Positions 17,865 to 27,606 of a stretch of 64,000 bases of DNA are shown piece by piece. The DNA comes from Rhizobium sp. 32-5/1 (GTDB lineage: Bacteria > Pseudomonadota > Alphaproteobacteria > Rhizobiales > Rhizobiaceae). The notes beneath the pieces were generated by a model that saw only the letters and a list, made by a program, of their open reading frames with translations, did not search any database and was not told the DNA's origin. The stretch covers positions 744,001-808,000 of the forward strand of contig NZ_CP120639.1 of assembly GCF_029537235.1 (NCBI RefSeq), written 5' to 3'. The translations under genes and the position numbers were made by a program. Position 1 is the stretch's first letter; the number at the start of each line of letters is the position of its first letter.

Positions 17865-18314
17865 TTTCGAATGTTACCATATGATCTAGACGCCACCCTT
17901 CGCTCTGGTTTTGGGCGACTGGGAAGAGGCTCCCCCGGTTAGTGCTCCATTCGTCGCGGCTAGAGTCAACGAGGGGTAAAGTCGGCGTTCGGCTCCGGCG
18001 ACACAACCTCTCTGTTTATATTTTCGACCCAGACAATTTCGCCGCTGGTGAGGTAAACGACGGCACCCCCATTGGCCTGGGTCGCCGTAATTGTTGATTG
18101 CCACTGAGAACTGACCCGGTAGCACAGGACAGAAAGATGATCACTGTTACCAAATACGCGAGCTTAACATTTCTGCGGATGCTGCAAGCGGCCTCGTAGG
18201 CCTCGGCTCAACGTTTTTTATTTCGGTATGCGGTATCAACGCCACCGGCCTTGAAGCGAAATGGCAACTCTGCGCCATTTCCGGCTTTTGCTTTTGGCTC
18301 AACCAAGGTCCGTT
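17865..18314. other. Possible remnant of a small lipoprotein, otherwise empty
   Basis: On the minus strand near 18165-18100 there is a lipoprotein-like signal (KLAYLVTVIIFLSCATG). A short protein-like tail in another frame, STITATQANGGAVVYLTSGE ending in DFTPR (stop near 17977), follows. Joining them needs one frame change and the start codon is also lost. This could be a broken lipoprotein gene of about 70 codons. Nothing else is recognisable. Confidence 0.3.
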
Positions 18315-18776
18315 TCAACGGACCCATCTGACCAGTCGCACGATCACTTCTTCGGCGACGACCATAACGGTTACGACGATTATGAGTGTCACGACCCCGT
18401 GCAGCATGCCATCGAAGCGAACCCTATCCCCGAACACAAAGGTGATCGCTTCCAGGATCACGAATTTGGATAGGAACAGCACCACCCATGCGCCGAAGAA
18501 CCGCATGAACTTCATGAAGGCACCTTGCCTTGCCTTGAAGAACTCGGCGACATAATGCTCGATGGCGATCGTCGCCTTCAATAGGGCCTGCAACAATACA
18601 GCAGCGAGCAACGACCAACTGAAGGAAGCGACAGTGACGCTGTCCGAAAACTCATCGAACAGGCCAAGGACCACGAGGTCGATCAGAACTCCAAAGAGAT
18701 AACGGATAATCAGTCGCTGACGGTTCGTTGGCATTTCGGCCGTAGCCGGCAGAAAACCGTGGATTTTATCAGCCAT
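18315..18776 (-). CDS. Integral membrane protein of unknown function
   Basis: 153 residues from the ATG at 18776 (MADKIHGFLPATAEMPTNRQ), preceded by AAGGGGGCGAT as a ribosome site. Hydrophobic segments lie at about residues 27-45 (YLFGVLIDLVVLGLF), 53-72 (FSWSLLAAVLLQALL), 92-115 (FMKFMRFFGAWVVLFL) and 125-147 (LHGVVTLIIVVTVMVVAEEV), so four helices are likely. The pattern recalls hypothetical membrane proteins of rhizobia, but I cannot assign a function. The frame is open further upstream without family character. Confidence 0.65.
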   Translation of the reverse strand: MADKIHGFLPATAEMPTNRQRLIIRYLFGVLIDLVVLGLFDEFSDSVTVASFSWSLLAAVLLQALLKATIAIEHYVAEFFKARQGAFMKFMRFFGAWVVLFLSKFVILEAITFVFGDRVRFDGMLHGVVTLIIVVTVMVVAEEVIVRLVRWVR

Positions 18777-19328
18777 ATCGCCCCCTTTGAAATTCTGCTG
18801 GAACTTGCGATACCGCATGGTGGGCGTCAAGAGAACATCAGGGTTTAGTCGCTCTAAATGCAGGAATGTCCAGGGGATTCGCAAGACGTCATCTGTGTCC
18901 AATATTGAAAGCCCGCGCTGCCCGTTGCCGCCGTTCGGATCAGAGGCGGGCGAACTGCAGCAGTTAAGCCATCGGCGGTCATTGGTAGCGCTAGTTACGT
19001 ACGACCGAACAATGCCACGGCAGGAGTTCGTCGATCCGGCTCTGTATGTGCTGTTGACGATAACGGCAAGCTACCCTGGCAGAAATCGATCGGGCCAAAA
19101 GGACATTTTTTCGAACGTCAGTCATAAGTTCCGCACGCGTCTCGCCTTTATACTTGGCCAATTTGACGAGGCGGTGGCGGGCCGGGACAATCCTATTCCG
19201 CGAGAGCAGCAAAGGATCAAAATCGTTTGCGGGTACAGCCTTCGTTTCTTAGATCTGGTGCGGAATTTAGAGCCTGTGACGAATGCAATTTTTATCGGGC
19301 GGCGGGGCCAGTATTGTTTTGTCGTTAT
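18777..19328. other. No confident gene
   Basis: Only short frames. On the minus strand at about 19015-19065 the peptide RIDELLPWHC resembles the C-terminal end of IS66-type transposases. It is too short to support a call. Confidence 0.3.
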
Positions 19329-19792
19329 TCAAGGTATCGGCTCCTCGATCGCCATCGCCAACCGATCGAGTTCACGCGAATAGCAGTAGAGACCAAACAG
19401 TACGGCGACGACCTCGACAGTCGAGAAAGCCGTCCGCGACAAGGGGGCATGACGTCCAGCGCGGGCAGGTGACGGAAAAAGAGGACCGAGAACAGCGCCC
19501 CGCCGAAGAAGAAACTGACGCGGCTCGCGAAAGCGCAAACATGTCCAAGGAACACGCTGTGGAACGGAGCGACGACAGGAACCCACGTCAACCTAGTCCA
19601 GTAGCACAGGTGCAGGAACGCTGCGCTGCCAAGTGCTGAAAGCTGTTGCGACGGCGGTAACTCCTGCCGCTCGCCCAGATTCGTGACGATCTCGTGGAAA
19701 ACCGGAAACACGATCCAAAACAATGCTGACGCAGCAATCGTCTGCCCGGCAAGAAGGAGCGCGTAGACAATGCCACCTGTTCTCCAACGCAT
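19329..19792 (-). pseudogene. Membrane protein of the efflux operon, one frameshift
   Basis: Starts MRWRTGGIVYALLLAGQTIA after an AGGAG site, 20 bp downstream of the FUSC-type gene. It has hydrophobic segments at about 8-28, 55-80 (ALGSAAFLHLCYWTRLTWVPVV) and 95-115 (RVSFFFGGALFSVLFF). After LPALDVMPP the frame runs into unrelated sequence. One extra C in the run at about 19449-19453 gives LSRTAFSTVEVVAVLFGLYC...ELDRLAMAIEEPIP and a stop at 19329, restoring a fourth helix and about 154 residues. It is probably an accessory subunit of the pump. Confidence 0.65.
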
Positions 19793-19811
19793 GGAAACTC
19801 CTGTCTGCCTG

Positions 19812-20831
19812 TTACGCCACTTCAACTTTGGCAACACGCGGCCGCCAGAGCAGTGCGGTTGCCAAAAGCGTGTAGAGGATTGCCGCACCGACATAGAGGA
19901 TGCGCGTCGAAAACGATTCCGCAGCGCTCCCGGGCAAAGGCGAGACGCCGAGCCCGAACAGGATCAGGAATATCGTCAGTGCGCCCGCATACACCCGTGC
20001 GTCCGGTGACCGTGCCGCCGCCCGTCCGCCAATGAAAAGGCAGACGACAAGCGTAATGAGAAACAGGGAGAGCAGGTTGGGTCGAAGATTGAGCGCCTCA
20101 TAGGCGACGGAGGCAATAATCCCGCCGAAGAGGTTCACGATGGCAAGGCCGAACGCTGCCCTTCCGGTGGCAGCAGCATCAAGCTGCGTCAGAAGTGTTA
20201 TCACCGTTATCGGAATGACGGCCGCGGATGTCAGGTTATCGCTGGTCAGGCAGATCGCCATAATGGCGAGCAGGATTCCGGTATTCGCCAGCGCCCGCCC
20301 GTAATCGGGAGGACAGATAACGGCCTGCTGCTCTGGCTCATCGACGATGGCGGGTTCAGGAAAGACCGCGTGGGCAAGCCACATCAGCACCGCACCGCTG
20401 ATCACGCCCAGGAGCAGGATCGACAGGATAGAGGCGGCTAGTTCCTTGTTGAGAATACCGAGCAGCGGCACGATGACGCCCACGATCAGCACAAGGGAGA
20501 TAGCGGCACCGCCCTTGCCGCTCGACTGGGCGACAAAGCAGGAGAAGTAGAACAGGCCAAGCAGAAGTAGAAAGCTGGCCGGGTGTTCGCCGAACCACGA
20601 TGTCAGGATAGACATGACCGTGCCGACCACGAAGATGAGGATCGCCATGCCGAGGGTTTTGGCAAAAGGCATTGGCGCGGTACTCGACAAAAGGAATTGC
20701 GCCGCAAACAGCGGTCCCAGAAACGGAACGAGCGCGCCCGATGCAACCGAGGCGGTGAAGCCGAGGGAAACCGCGAGCGCCACCCGCAGTCCCTTGCGTC
20801 GTTGCGCGGCTAGGGCGCTGTCAATTGACAT
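19812..20831 (-). CDS. FUSC/DUF2955-type inner-membrane efflux transporter
   Basis: 339 residues with about ten membrane helices, including VALAVSLGFTASVASGALVPFLGPLFAAQFLL at the start and a run of helices after residue 170 (ALANTGILLAIMAICLTSDNL). This matches the membrane component of AaeAB-like aromatic-acid or drug exporters (FUSC superfamily, DUF2955 type), but without the large cytoplasmic C-terminus of AaeB. The ATG at 20831 overlaps the end of the HlyD-like gene by 11 nt, so the two are coupled. Substrate unknown. Confidence 0.85.
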   Translation of the reverse strand: MSIDSALAAQRRKGLRVALAVSLGFTASVASGALVPFLGPLFAAQFLLSSTAPMPFAKTLGMAILIFVVGTVMSILTSWFGEHPASFLLLLGLFYFSCFVAQSSGKGGAAISLVLIVGVIVPLLGILNKELAASILSILLLGVISGAVLMWLAHAVFPEPAIVDEPEQQAVICPPDYGRALANTGILLAIMAICLTSDNLTSAAVIPITVITLLTQLDAAATGRAAFGLAIVNLFGGIIASVAYEALNLRPNLLSLFLITLVVCLFIGGRAAARSPDARVYAGALTIFLILFGLGVSPLPGSAAESFSTRILYVGAAILYTLLATALLWRPRVAKVEVA

Positions 20832-21924
20832 AGGTCAGCACAGACATGATCCGGATCCAGAGCGATCCCCAGGCGTTGGTGACCGGGTGGTCTCCGGTGT
20901 AGATCACCACTGTCGCCTGCGAACCGTAACGGACGCCCTTTGGTCTTCCGTCATCCATGACGAGCCGGACCGGAAAGCGCTGCGCTTCCTGCACCCAGCC
21001 ACTATCGTTTCGGATCGTCGGAAGGCCGGTGCTCGGATCCGTGCTTCCCTGCGATACGCCGAGGCCGACGCTTTCGACCGTCGCTCCGAAAATCTGCCCC
21101 GGAAGCGCATCGAACAGGACCTCTGCACGATTGCCGATCGCAACCCTTTCGAGACTGTTCTCCTTGAAAGCAGCCGCGATCCACACCGTTCCGACGTCAA
21201 TGAAGGTCATGGCGGATTGTCCGGCACTGACCACCTTGCCGATGGAAAGTTGCAGATTGGTAACGACGCCTATCGAAGGCGCGCGCGCCGTTGTTCGCAG
21301 CAGATCGAGCTGGGCACGTTCCAGGGTAGCAAGGGCCTGCTTGAGCTCCGGATTGTCGTTCCCCGCCGGGCCAAGATCGGCCTGCGCACTGACAAGGTCG
21401 GCTTCGGCCGCGGTGACAGCCGCCTGGGCCTGATCGAATGCCAGCTGTGCTTCGTCCAGTTTTGTATTGGCGTAAACGCCGCGTTTGGTCAGCTCGGTCG
21501 CGCGGCCCAGTTGTTCGCCGGCATTGTCGCGGCTGGCTTGCGCTTGAACGAGCCTTGCCTGAACGGCATCGACCTGTGCCGTCGAAGCCCCGATCGACTG
21601 GCCGACACGAGCAAGAGCCGCTTCGGCTTCCGTAACAGCGATCTGGTAGCGGGCCGGGTCGATGCGAAAGAGAACCTGATCCGGTTCGACTGCCGCGTTG
21701 TCGGTCACGTTCACCTCAACGACCCGCCCCGTCACCTCCGGCGCGATGCCGACGACATAGGCCTGGACCTGGGCCTGCGACGACGAAGGCGTCCGTCGTT
21801 CCATGAAGACGGAAAGGACAAAGAGTATCAGCCCCAGCAGGACGACAATCAGCGCGACCTTTCGCAGCGGATTGGCTGTTTGTGCTGAGGGTGCCGGGTC
21901 GGTGAGAAGGTCGTCCGATGCCAC
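20821..21924 (-). CDS. HlyD/EmrA-type periplasmic adaptor of the efflux pump
   Basis: 367 residues. One N-terminal membrane anchor (KVALIVVLLGLILFVLSVFM, about 22-41) is followed by the biotinyl-lipoyl-like strand VVGIAPEVTGRVVEVNVTDNAAVEPDQVLFRIDP. A long coiled-coil hairpin spans residues about 95-210 (EAALARVGQS...LVQAQASRDNAGEQLGRATEL). The return strand and beta-barrel are ARAPSIGVVTNLQLSIGKVVSAGQ and AFKENSLERVAIGNRAEVLFD. This is the membrane-fusion protein that links the inner-membrane FUSC protein to the outer envelope. First gene of the operon. Confidence 0.92.
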   Translation of the reverse strand: MASDDLLTDPAPSAQTANPLRKVALIVVLLGLILFVLSVFMERRTPSSSQAQVQAYVVGIAPEVTGRVVEVNVTDNAAVEPDQVLFRIDPARYQIAVTEAEAALARVGQSIGASTAQVDAVQARLVQAQASRDNAGEQLGRATELTKRGVYANTKLDEAQLAFDQAQAAVTAAEADLVSAQADLGPAGNDNPELKQALATLERAQLDLLRTTARAPSIGVVTNLQLSIGKVVSAGQSAMTFIDVGTVWIAAAFKENSLERVAIGNRAEVLFDALPGQIFGATVESVGLGVSQGSTDPSTGLPTIRNDSGWVQEAQRFPVRLVMDDGRPKGVRYGSQATVVIYTGDHPVTNAWGSLWIRIMSVLTYVN

Positions 21925-22304
21925 TGTAATGTCCTTGCTCTACGTGAGACGATACGACACAGCTGTCGCGGATGAATAGCGCACGGATCATATCCAGAAG
22001 TCCCTAACCAGCGCGAAACGCTGGCTATGAATATCAGGTCGCCTAAGATCTGCAATCCAGAGATTGGGTCGCACAGCGGATGCCAGTTTTCGAATTAGCT
22101 CCAACGCATATGGGGCTTGCCACGCTTAAAGTGCCAATTCACGGTGACAGGGTCGAGGACTGTTTCAACATCTTGGGGTCGTCGCCGACGGGTGAATGAT
22201 TTACCCTGCGTAAAGAACGGACTAGCACGATTGCTCATTCGGCATTAGAGCACACTGAAGCACCAGCGCGGGGCGCTGGTCGCGCACAGCTTGAGGGATT
22301 TCGG
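21925..22304. other. Divergent intergenic region with a perfect hairpin
   Basis: This 380-bp gap separates the efflux operon (minus) from the lipoprotein-hydrolase operon (plus) and must hold both promoters. A perfect 8-bp hairpin, ACCAGCGC-GGG-GCGCTGGT, lies at 22262-22280, about 25 bp before the downstream start. It is not followed by T residues, so a leader structure is more likely than a terminator. No gene seen. Confidence 0.4.
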
Positions 22305-23609
22305 ATGGAGACTAGTAAACGACGCGGCGAGCGCGTCCGGTCATCCCTTGGCATACGGTTGCTGGCATGCGCTCTGATATCGGTGCTGGCCGGGTGCGGC
22401 GGCCATCGAAAAAACGTGCTCACACCCGTTGCCGATACGGCACCGCAATCGCACAGGGTCGAGATGCTGATCGCAACGACACGCAGCCCATCGGTCAGTC
22501 GCGGCGAGATGTTTACCGGCGAGCGGGCACGGACACCTAATTTTGCGGACATCACGGTCTCTGTGCCGCCGGACGGCGCACGCAAGGTGGGCGAAGTATC
22601 CTGGCCGAAGAAGCTTCCGCCAAACCCGGCCACGGATTTTGCGACCCTCAAGGCCGACATGATCGACATAGATGCGGCCAAGGCCTGGCTTAACACGTCT
22701 GTCAGAAAGACGCCCGATGGTAGCGCGCTCGTTTTCATCCACGGGTTTAACACCAGGTTTGAGGACAGCGTCTACCGTTTTGCCCAAATCGTGCAGGACT
22801 CCGGTGTCCGCAGCGCACCGATCCTCGTGACATGGCCATCGCGCGGCAGCCTGCTTGCCTATGGTTATGACCGCGAGAGCACCAATTACACCCGCAATGC
22901 GCTGGAAAACCTGTTCCAGTACCTGGCCAAGGACGCGGAGGTGAAGGAAGTCTCGATCCTCGCTCATTCAATGGGCAACTGGCTGACGCTGGAAGCGCTG
23001 CGGCAGATGGCGATCCGCAATGGTGGGCTGCCGGCCAAATTCAAGAACGTGATGCTGGCGGCTCCCGATGTCGATGTCGACGTCTTCCGTTCGCAGATCG
23101 TTGATATGGGCACACCGCACCCGCAGTTCACGCTTTTCGTCTCGCGCGACGATCGGGCGCTGGCGGTCTCTCGCCGCGTCTGGGGCGATGTAGCCCGTCT
23201 CGGTTCCATCGACCCCGAACAGGCGCCCTACAAGCAGGAACTGGCGGATGCCGACATCAAGGTCATCGATCTGACCAAAGTGAAGGCGGGCGACAGGCTC
23301 AATCATGGAAAATTTGCCGAATCGCCGGAGATCGTTCGTCTCATTGGCGCGCGGATCTCGGACGGCCAGACCCTCACTGACAACCGTATCGGGCTTGGGG
23401 ACACCATACTCGCGGCGACAACCGGCACTGCGGCGGCGGCAGGAAACGCTGCAGGGCTGTTACTCGCGGCCCCGGTCGCCATCGTCGATGCGAATACCCG
23501 TGACAATTTCTCGAGCCAGCTCGACGCGCTAGGGCCAGCCGGCATGTCCCGGTCAAAACCACTGCCAAAATGCCAGGCCGCCTCGTCTGTAAACTGCAGG
23601 AAACAATGA
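22305..23609 (+). CDS. Lipoprotein with alpha/beta-hydrolase domain (DUF900)
   Basis: 434 residues. It has a lipoprotein signal with lipobox LAGC (Cys about residue 31), so it is membrane-anchored in the envelope. The hydrolase domain has ALVFIHGFNTRFEDSVYRFAQ (oxyanion region) and SILAHSMGNWLTLEAL, the nucleophile elbow A-H-S-M-G, typical of the DUF900/PF05990 family, and LAAPDVDVDVF with the likely acid residue. The C-terminus is alanine/glycine-rich and low in complexity. Its stop overlaps the start of the MscS gene (ATGA at 23606), so the two proteins are made together. Substrate unknown; an esterase is likely. Confidence 0.85.
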   Translation: METSKRRGERVRSSLGIRLLACALISVLAGCGGHRKNVLTPVADTAPQSHRVEMLIATTRSPSVSRGEMFTGERARTPNFADITVSVPPDGARKVGEVSWPKKLPPNPATDFATLKADMIDIDAAKAWLNTSVRKTPDGSALVFIHGFNTRFEDSVYRFAQIVQDSGVRSAPILVTWPSRGSLLAYGYDRESTNYTRNALENLFQYLAKDAEVKEVSILAHSMGNWLTLEALRQMAIRNGGLPAKFKNVMLAAPDVDVDVFRSQIVDMGTPHPQFTLFVSRDDRALAVSRRVWGDVARLGSIDPEQAPYKQELADADIKVIDLTKVKAGDRLNHGKFAESPEIVRLIGARISDGQTLTDNRIGLGDTILAATTGTAAAAGNAAGLLLAAPVAIVDANTRDNFSSQLDALGPAGMSRSKPLPKCQAASSVNCRKQ

Positions 23610-25933
23610 AGATGTCGCTTTCGATCCGGCTATCCGCCGCCATTCGTATAGTTCTTTGCGGGCTCGTTCTGGCGTTTGGACTTCATGTCTATTCATCACC
23701 GGCGTCGGCCCAGACCACGGCCACTGATCCTGCCCTGGAGGAAAAGGTACAGCGCTTCCTGGAATTGGTCGAAGACCCGCAAGTTCGTGCATGGCTGCTG
23801 AATGCGAAATCGGCCAAGGAAACGACAACACCCCCAGTCGTGGTGGACAAACCGGTCTCCTATGCGAGTTTCGCGACAACCTTTCGGGCACATGTCGCGC
23901 TCCTTGTTGAAGGCATGCAGGCATTCCCGGCAGAATTCGGCAAAGCCGCGGCGGTCCTGCAAAACGAAATCGACACCAGCATCGGGATACGCCCAGTCTA
24001 CTTCGTGATCGCATTCGTCGCTGCCGGTCTGGCTGCCCAATGGTGCTTCTGGTGGTTGAGCGCGGGCTGGCGCGCCTGGATTGCCTCCCTGCGGGTATTG
24101 ACCGTGCGCGAGAAGCTCATCGCGATTTCCGTCAGACTGCTTTGGGCAATCTGCTCCATATTGGCCTTCGCGCTTGGCAGTATCGGCTTTTTCCTGGCAT
24201 TCGAATGGCCACCGCTGATCCGCGAGATCATCGTCGGCTACCTTTTCGCGGTGGTGATCTTCCGGCTCGCAAGGGCCTCTTTCGATTTTCTCCTTGCACC
24301 GCCCGGATCGGGTGGTTTTGCCCATGCGGAACGCTTCCGCGTTGTCCCCGTCAGCGATCAGTCGGCCGCCCATTGGACTAAACGACTTGGCTATATCGTT
24401 GGCTGGTACGCATTCGGGTCAATCACCGTTTACCTTCTCCGGGCGCTTGGCTTTGCCGAACCGTCCCTGCACGTCGCGGCCTATGCGCTTGGGATCGTTC
24501 TTCTCATTCTCGGTATCGAAGCGATCTGGAATCGGCCGGAAGCCATGCCATCCGTTGGTGAGGCGACCCGCTTTGGCCGTATCGGCATGCGTGCACGCAA
24601 CTGGCTTTGGTCGGTCTACTTCGTTTCGCTCTGGCTTCTCTGGGTTGTCGGAATGATGAAGCCGTTCTGGATTGCCGTTGTCGCGGCAGCGCTCCCCGGC
24701 GCAATCGCCCTGACACGGGCTTCTGTCGACAATCTTCTCAGAAACAATATTGTCGAAACCGGTGCCGACCCAGACTCACCTTACAATGTCGGTACTCAAC
24801 CCGACACCGCCCTCCCTACAGCAATTGAGGTTCAGCCCGGCTCAGATACTCTGCCGGATGGATCTGTCATCGCCAATCCCGATACTGAAGCCGTCGTCGT
24901 GGTCCAGAGCAAACCGGGCGTCATCTCGGTCATGGTCGAACGCGGCATACGCGCTGCGCTCATCGTCGGGGCAATCCTTTTCCTGGCTGACGTGCTCGAG
25001 ATCAATCTGACCGGAATTACCGAGCAGGATTCGGCGGCGCGACGATTGATGCGCGGGGCCTTGAGCGCCGGCATTATTCTGCTGGTGATCGACCTTGTCT
25101 GGAATATCGTGAAAGTGCTGATCGACCGGAAGCTTGGCGAAACCGAACTCGCGCATGCGCATGGCAGCGAACGCGAACGACGGCGTGCCCGCATCCGGAC
25201 GCTTCTACCCATTCTCAAGAATGTGCTGATGATTTTGTTCGTGGCAGTCGCCATCATGATGGCTTTGTCAGCGCTGGGCGTCGAGATCGCGCCTCTTATC
25301 GCAGGCGCCGGCGTGGTCGGCGTCGCCATCGGTTTTGGCGCGCAGACGGTCGTCAAGGACATCATCAGCGGCATGTTCTACCTGCTCGACGACGCCTTCC
25401 GGGTCGGCGAATATATATCGAGCGGGTCCTACAAGGGCACTGTCGAATCGTTCAGCCTGAGATCGGTGAAGCTTCGCCATCATCGCGGCGCGATCTACAT
25501 CGTTCCGTTCAGCGAGCTCGGCGCCGTCCAGAATCTCAGCCGCGACTGGGTGGTCGAGAAGCTGACGGTAACGGTCGGCTACGATACCGACGTCGACAAG
25601 GCGCGCAAGATCATCAAGAAAATCGGGCAGGAACTGCTCGCCGATCCGGAGCTTGCGCCGATCACCATCGAACCGCTTAAGATGCAGGGCATCGACAGCA
25701 TGGGCGATTCAGGCCTGATCCTCCGGATGAAATTCACCACGATTCCCGGTGAACAATTCACGCTCAAGCGACGCGCCCTGATGCGGATCAACCAGGCGTT
25801 TCACGACAACAACATCAAGCCTGCGTTCCCGACGGTGCAGGTCGCAGGAGGGGACAGCAGCGGCAACATCGCGGCTGCCGCCCAACAGGCACTGGCCAAA
25901 CACAACGAGGCTCTAGCCGCTGCGAACCGCTGA
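23606..25933 (+). CDS. Large MscS-family mechanosensitive channel
   Basis: About 775 residues from the ATG at 23606 (MKMSLSIRLS). A signal peptide ending SPASAQ is followed by a periplasmic region, then many helices. The MscS core is in the last third: ILKNVLMILFVAVAIMMALSALGVEI, the pore helix AGAGVVGVAIGFGAQTVVKDIISG (GFGAQ near residue 575), then the beta domain (DDAFRVGEYI...GTVESFSLRSVKLRHHRG) and a C-terminal alpha/beta domain. It would release solutes on membrane stretch. The longer frame from 23570 is less likely, because the ATGA overlap with the hydrolase gene marks coupling. Confidence 0.92.
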   Translation: MKMSLSIRLSAAIRIVLCGLVLAFGLHVYSSPASAQTTATDPALEEKVQRFLELVEDPQVRAWLLNAKSAKETTTPPVVVDKPVSYASFATTFRAHVALLVEGMQAFPAEFGKAAAVLQNEIDTSIGIRPVYFVIAFVAAGLAAQWCFWWLSAGWRAWIASLRVLTVREKLIAISVRLLWAICSILAFALGSIGFFLAFEWPPLIREIIVGYLFAVVIFRLARASFDFLLAPPGSGGFAHAERFRVVPVSDQSAAHWTKRLGYIVGWYAFGSITVYLLRALGFAEPSLHVAAYALGIVLLILGIEAIWNRPEAMPSVGEATRFGRIGMRARNWLWSVYFVSLWLLWVVGMMKPFWIAVVAAALPGAIALTRASVDNLLRNNIVETGADPDSPYNVGTQPDTALPTAIEVQPGSDTLPDGSVIANPDTEAVVVVQSKPGVISVMVERGIRAALIVGAILFLADVLEINLTGITEQDSAARRLMRGALSAGIILLVIDLVWNIVKVLIDRKLGETELAHAHGSERERRRARIRTLLPILKNVLMILFVAVAIMMALSALGVEIAPLIAGAGVVGVAIGFGAQTVVKDIISGMFYLLDDAFRVGEYISSGSYKGTVESFSLRSVKLRHHRGAIYIVPFSELGAVQNLSRDWVVEKLTVTVGYDTDVDKARKIIKKIGQELLADPELAPITIEPLKMQGIDSMGDSGLILRMKFTTIPGEQFTLKRRALMRINQAFHDNNIKPAFPTVQVAGGDSSGNIAAAAQQALAKHNEALAAANR

Positions 25934-26257
25934 GTTGGTCGATCTCGCCCGTCGTTTCATGGGACGAGTGGCCGGCATATCCGAACTGCGAGTGCCACTG
26001 AAGGCCTATTCTGTTGCGACGAGGTCCTGAAGTCCGATTCGATCATTGGAACACGCTTGGAATTGCAACTACTTGGTCGCAGCTTATTGGTATCGTAACA
26101 TGTCGCTTGAACATTTAAGTTTCGGTAACATACATTGCATTTTCCGCTTGAAGTTCTGATGGCCAGACTTTGTGATCTCCCGGAAAACTGATCTGAACTA
26201 GCGCGCCTTCACAATATACGGATCTTAGGATCGCTCGCAGGACAAGGAGTATTTGGA
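25934..26257. other. Promoter region of the DUF3300 gene
   Basis: A 324-bp, comparatively AT-rich gap with no coding potential. The AAGGAG site at about 26244 serves the gene at 26258. I see no convincing operator. Confidence 0.4.
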
Positions 26258-27583
26258 ATGGCCGGACGGTTTCAATTATTAGTCGTCACGGGTCTGTGCT
26301 TGTCGCTGGCCGGAATACCAACGGAGCGCTACGGCTCGCCGCCGGCCTTCGCCCAGGATACGGCCGCTGCCGCTGCGGCCGCCTCAGAAGATGAAACGCC
26401 TGCGCCGCTAACCGAGGAAGAACTCGAGATCCTTGTGGCACGCATTGCGCTCTACCCGGACGAACTCGTTGCGCTTGTCTCGTCCGCGTCACTGTACCCT
26501 TTGCAGGTCGTTGAGGCCGCCCGTTTCCAAGACCAGCTCAAGAAGAATTTAAAGCTCAAGCCGAAGTCGACGTGGGACGGTAGCATCGTCTCGCTTCTAA
26601 ACTATCCGCAGATCGTCACGATGATGAGCGACGACCTCGACTGGACACAGTCGCTCGGGGCTGCGCTCACCTACCAGCAGAAGGACGTATTGATCGCGAT
26701 CCAACAGTTGCGCGACAAGGCGGTCGCCGACGGCATCATCAAGACCGACGACAAGATCAAGATCAGCCAGGAAAACGACAATGTCGTCATCGTGGCTGCA
26801 AACCCGGAGAAGATCTACGTTCCGCAATATCAGCCGGAAATGCTTTACCAGCCCGGCTATGTCGCGGCGCCGATCGCCTATTATCCCGAGCCATACCCGA
26901 GCTATTATTATCCGACCGCGACTTTCTTTGCCGGTATCGTGACGGGCGCAGTCTGGGCCGCGGCAGTAGACTGGAACCGTTGGGGCGTTGCAGGCGGGCG
27001 CTGGAACGGCAATGTCGATATCGACTGCAACAAATGCTTCAACAACATCAACGGTAAGGTCAACATCAACGATCTGGACTGGAAGAACGTCGACCGCAGC
27101 AAGATCAAGTTCAACAAGAACCAGTTCAACAACATCGACCGCACGTCGTTCAGGAACAACATCCAGGCGAACGGCGACCGGAACCGGGCGAATGTCATCG
27201 GCAACGACCGTGTCACGAACATCCGCATTAAGCCGGGCAACATCAGCGTGAACGACGTCCGCAAGAGCAAGATCGATGCCGACAGGATCAACCGGAACAA
27301 GCCGGAGAGGAAGGCGGCGCAAGCGGCTCAGAACCGCAGACCGGAAGCACGGTCGACCAAGGCCGCCGGAAACATCAAACAGCGCCCGAATGCCAAACGC
27401 CCTGTGGCGAAGGCGAAGCCCGCAACTCGGATCGACAATCGTGCACGAAAACCATCGGCGCTTGGAAACGTGGATCGCGGCAGACGCACACAGATCCAGT
27501 CCAACCGGGGAAGACAGGCCATGAGCGGCGGCAACCGTGGTGGCAATCGGCAGATCCCTCGTGGCGGCGGTCGTCGTCGTTGA
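26258..27583 (+). CDS. DUF3300 domain exported protein with Asn/basic-rich tail
   Basis: 441 residues. A signal peptide (ending AFAQD) is followed by LTEEELEILVARIALYPDELVALVSSASLYPLQVVEAARF, the hallmark of DUF3300, and DWTQSLGAALTYQQKDVLIAIQQLRDKA. A short hydrophobic segment, ATFFAGIVTGAVWAAAVDW, follows at about 225-243. From residue 255 on, the protein is a low-complexity stretch rich in Asn, Asp and Lys, then Arg/Gly-rich to the end (RGGNRQIPRGGGRRR), probably disordered. The family is exported and of unknown function. It has an AAGGAG ribosome site and is followed after 23 bp by a DUF2950 gene, its usual partner. Confidence 0.9.
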   Translation: MAGRFQLLVVTGLCLSLAGIPTERYGSPPAFAQDTAAAAAAASEDETPAPLTEEELEILVARIALYPDELVALVSSASLYPLQVVEAARFQDQLKKNLKLKPKSTWDGSIVSLLNYPQIVTMMSDDLDWTQSLGAALTYQQKDVLIAIQQLRDKAVADGIIKTDDKIKISQENDNVVIVAANPEKIYVPQYQPEMLYQPGYVAAPIAYYPEPYPSYYYPTATFFAGIVTGAVWAAAVDWNRWGVAGGRWNGNVDIDCNKCFNNINGKVNINDLDWKNVDRSKIKFNKNQFNNIDRTSFRNNIQANGDRNRANVIGNDRVTNIRIKPGNISVNDVRKSKIDADRINRNKPERKAAQAAQNRRPEARSTKAAGNIKQRPNAKRPVAKAKPATRIDNRARKPSALGNVDRGRRTQIQSNRGRQAMSGGNRGGNRQIPRGGGRRR

Positions 27584-27606
27584 CCCCTGAAACAAGGAGA
27601 ACAGCC

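Noticed and set aside
19015..19065. IS66 transposase remnant
   Set aside because: Only the peptide RIDELLPWH is similar, with nothing matching upstream. Too short to claim an element.
20614..21888. A 424-codon plus-strand frame opposite the FUSC/HlyD operon
   Set aside because: It is a shadow of two clear minus-strand genes in GC-rich DNA, with Arg/Gly/Ala-rich composition and no family motif or ribosome site.
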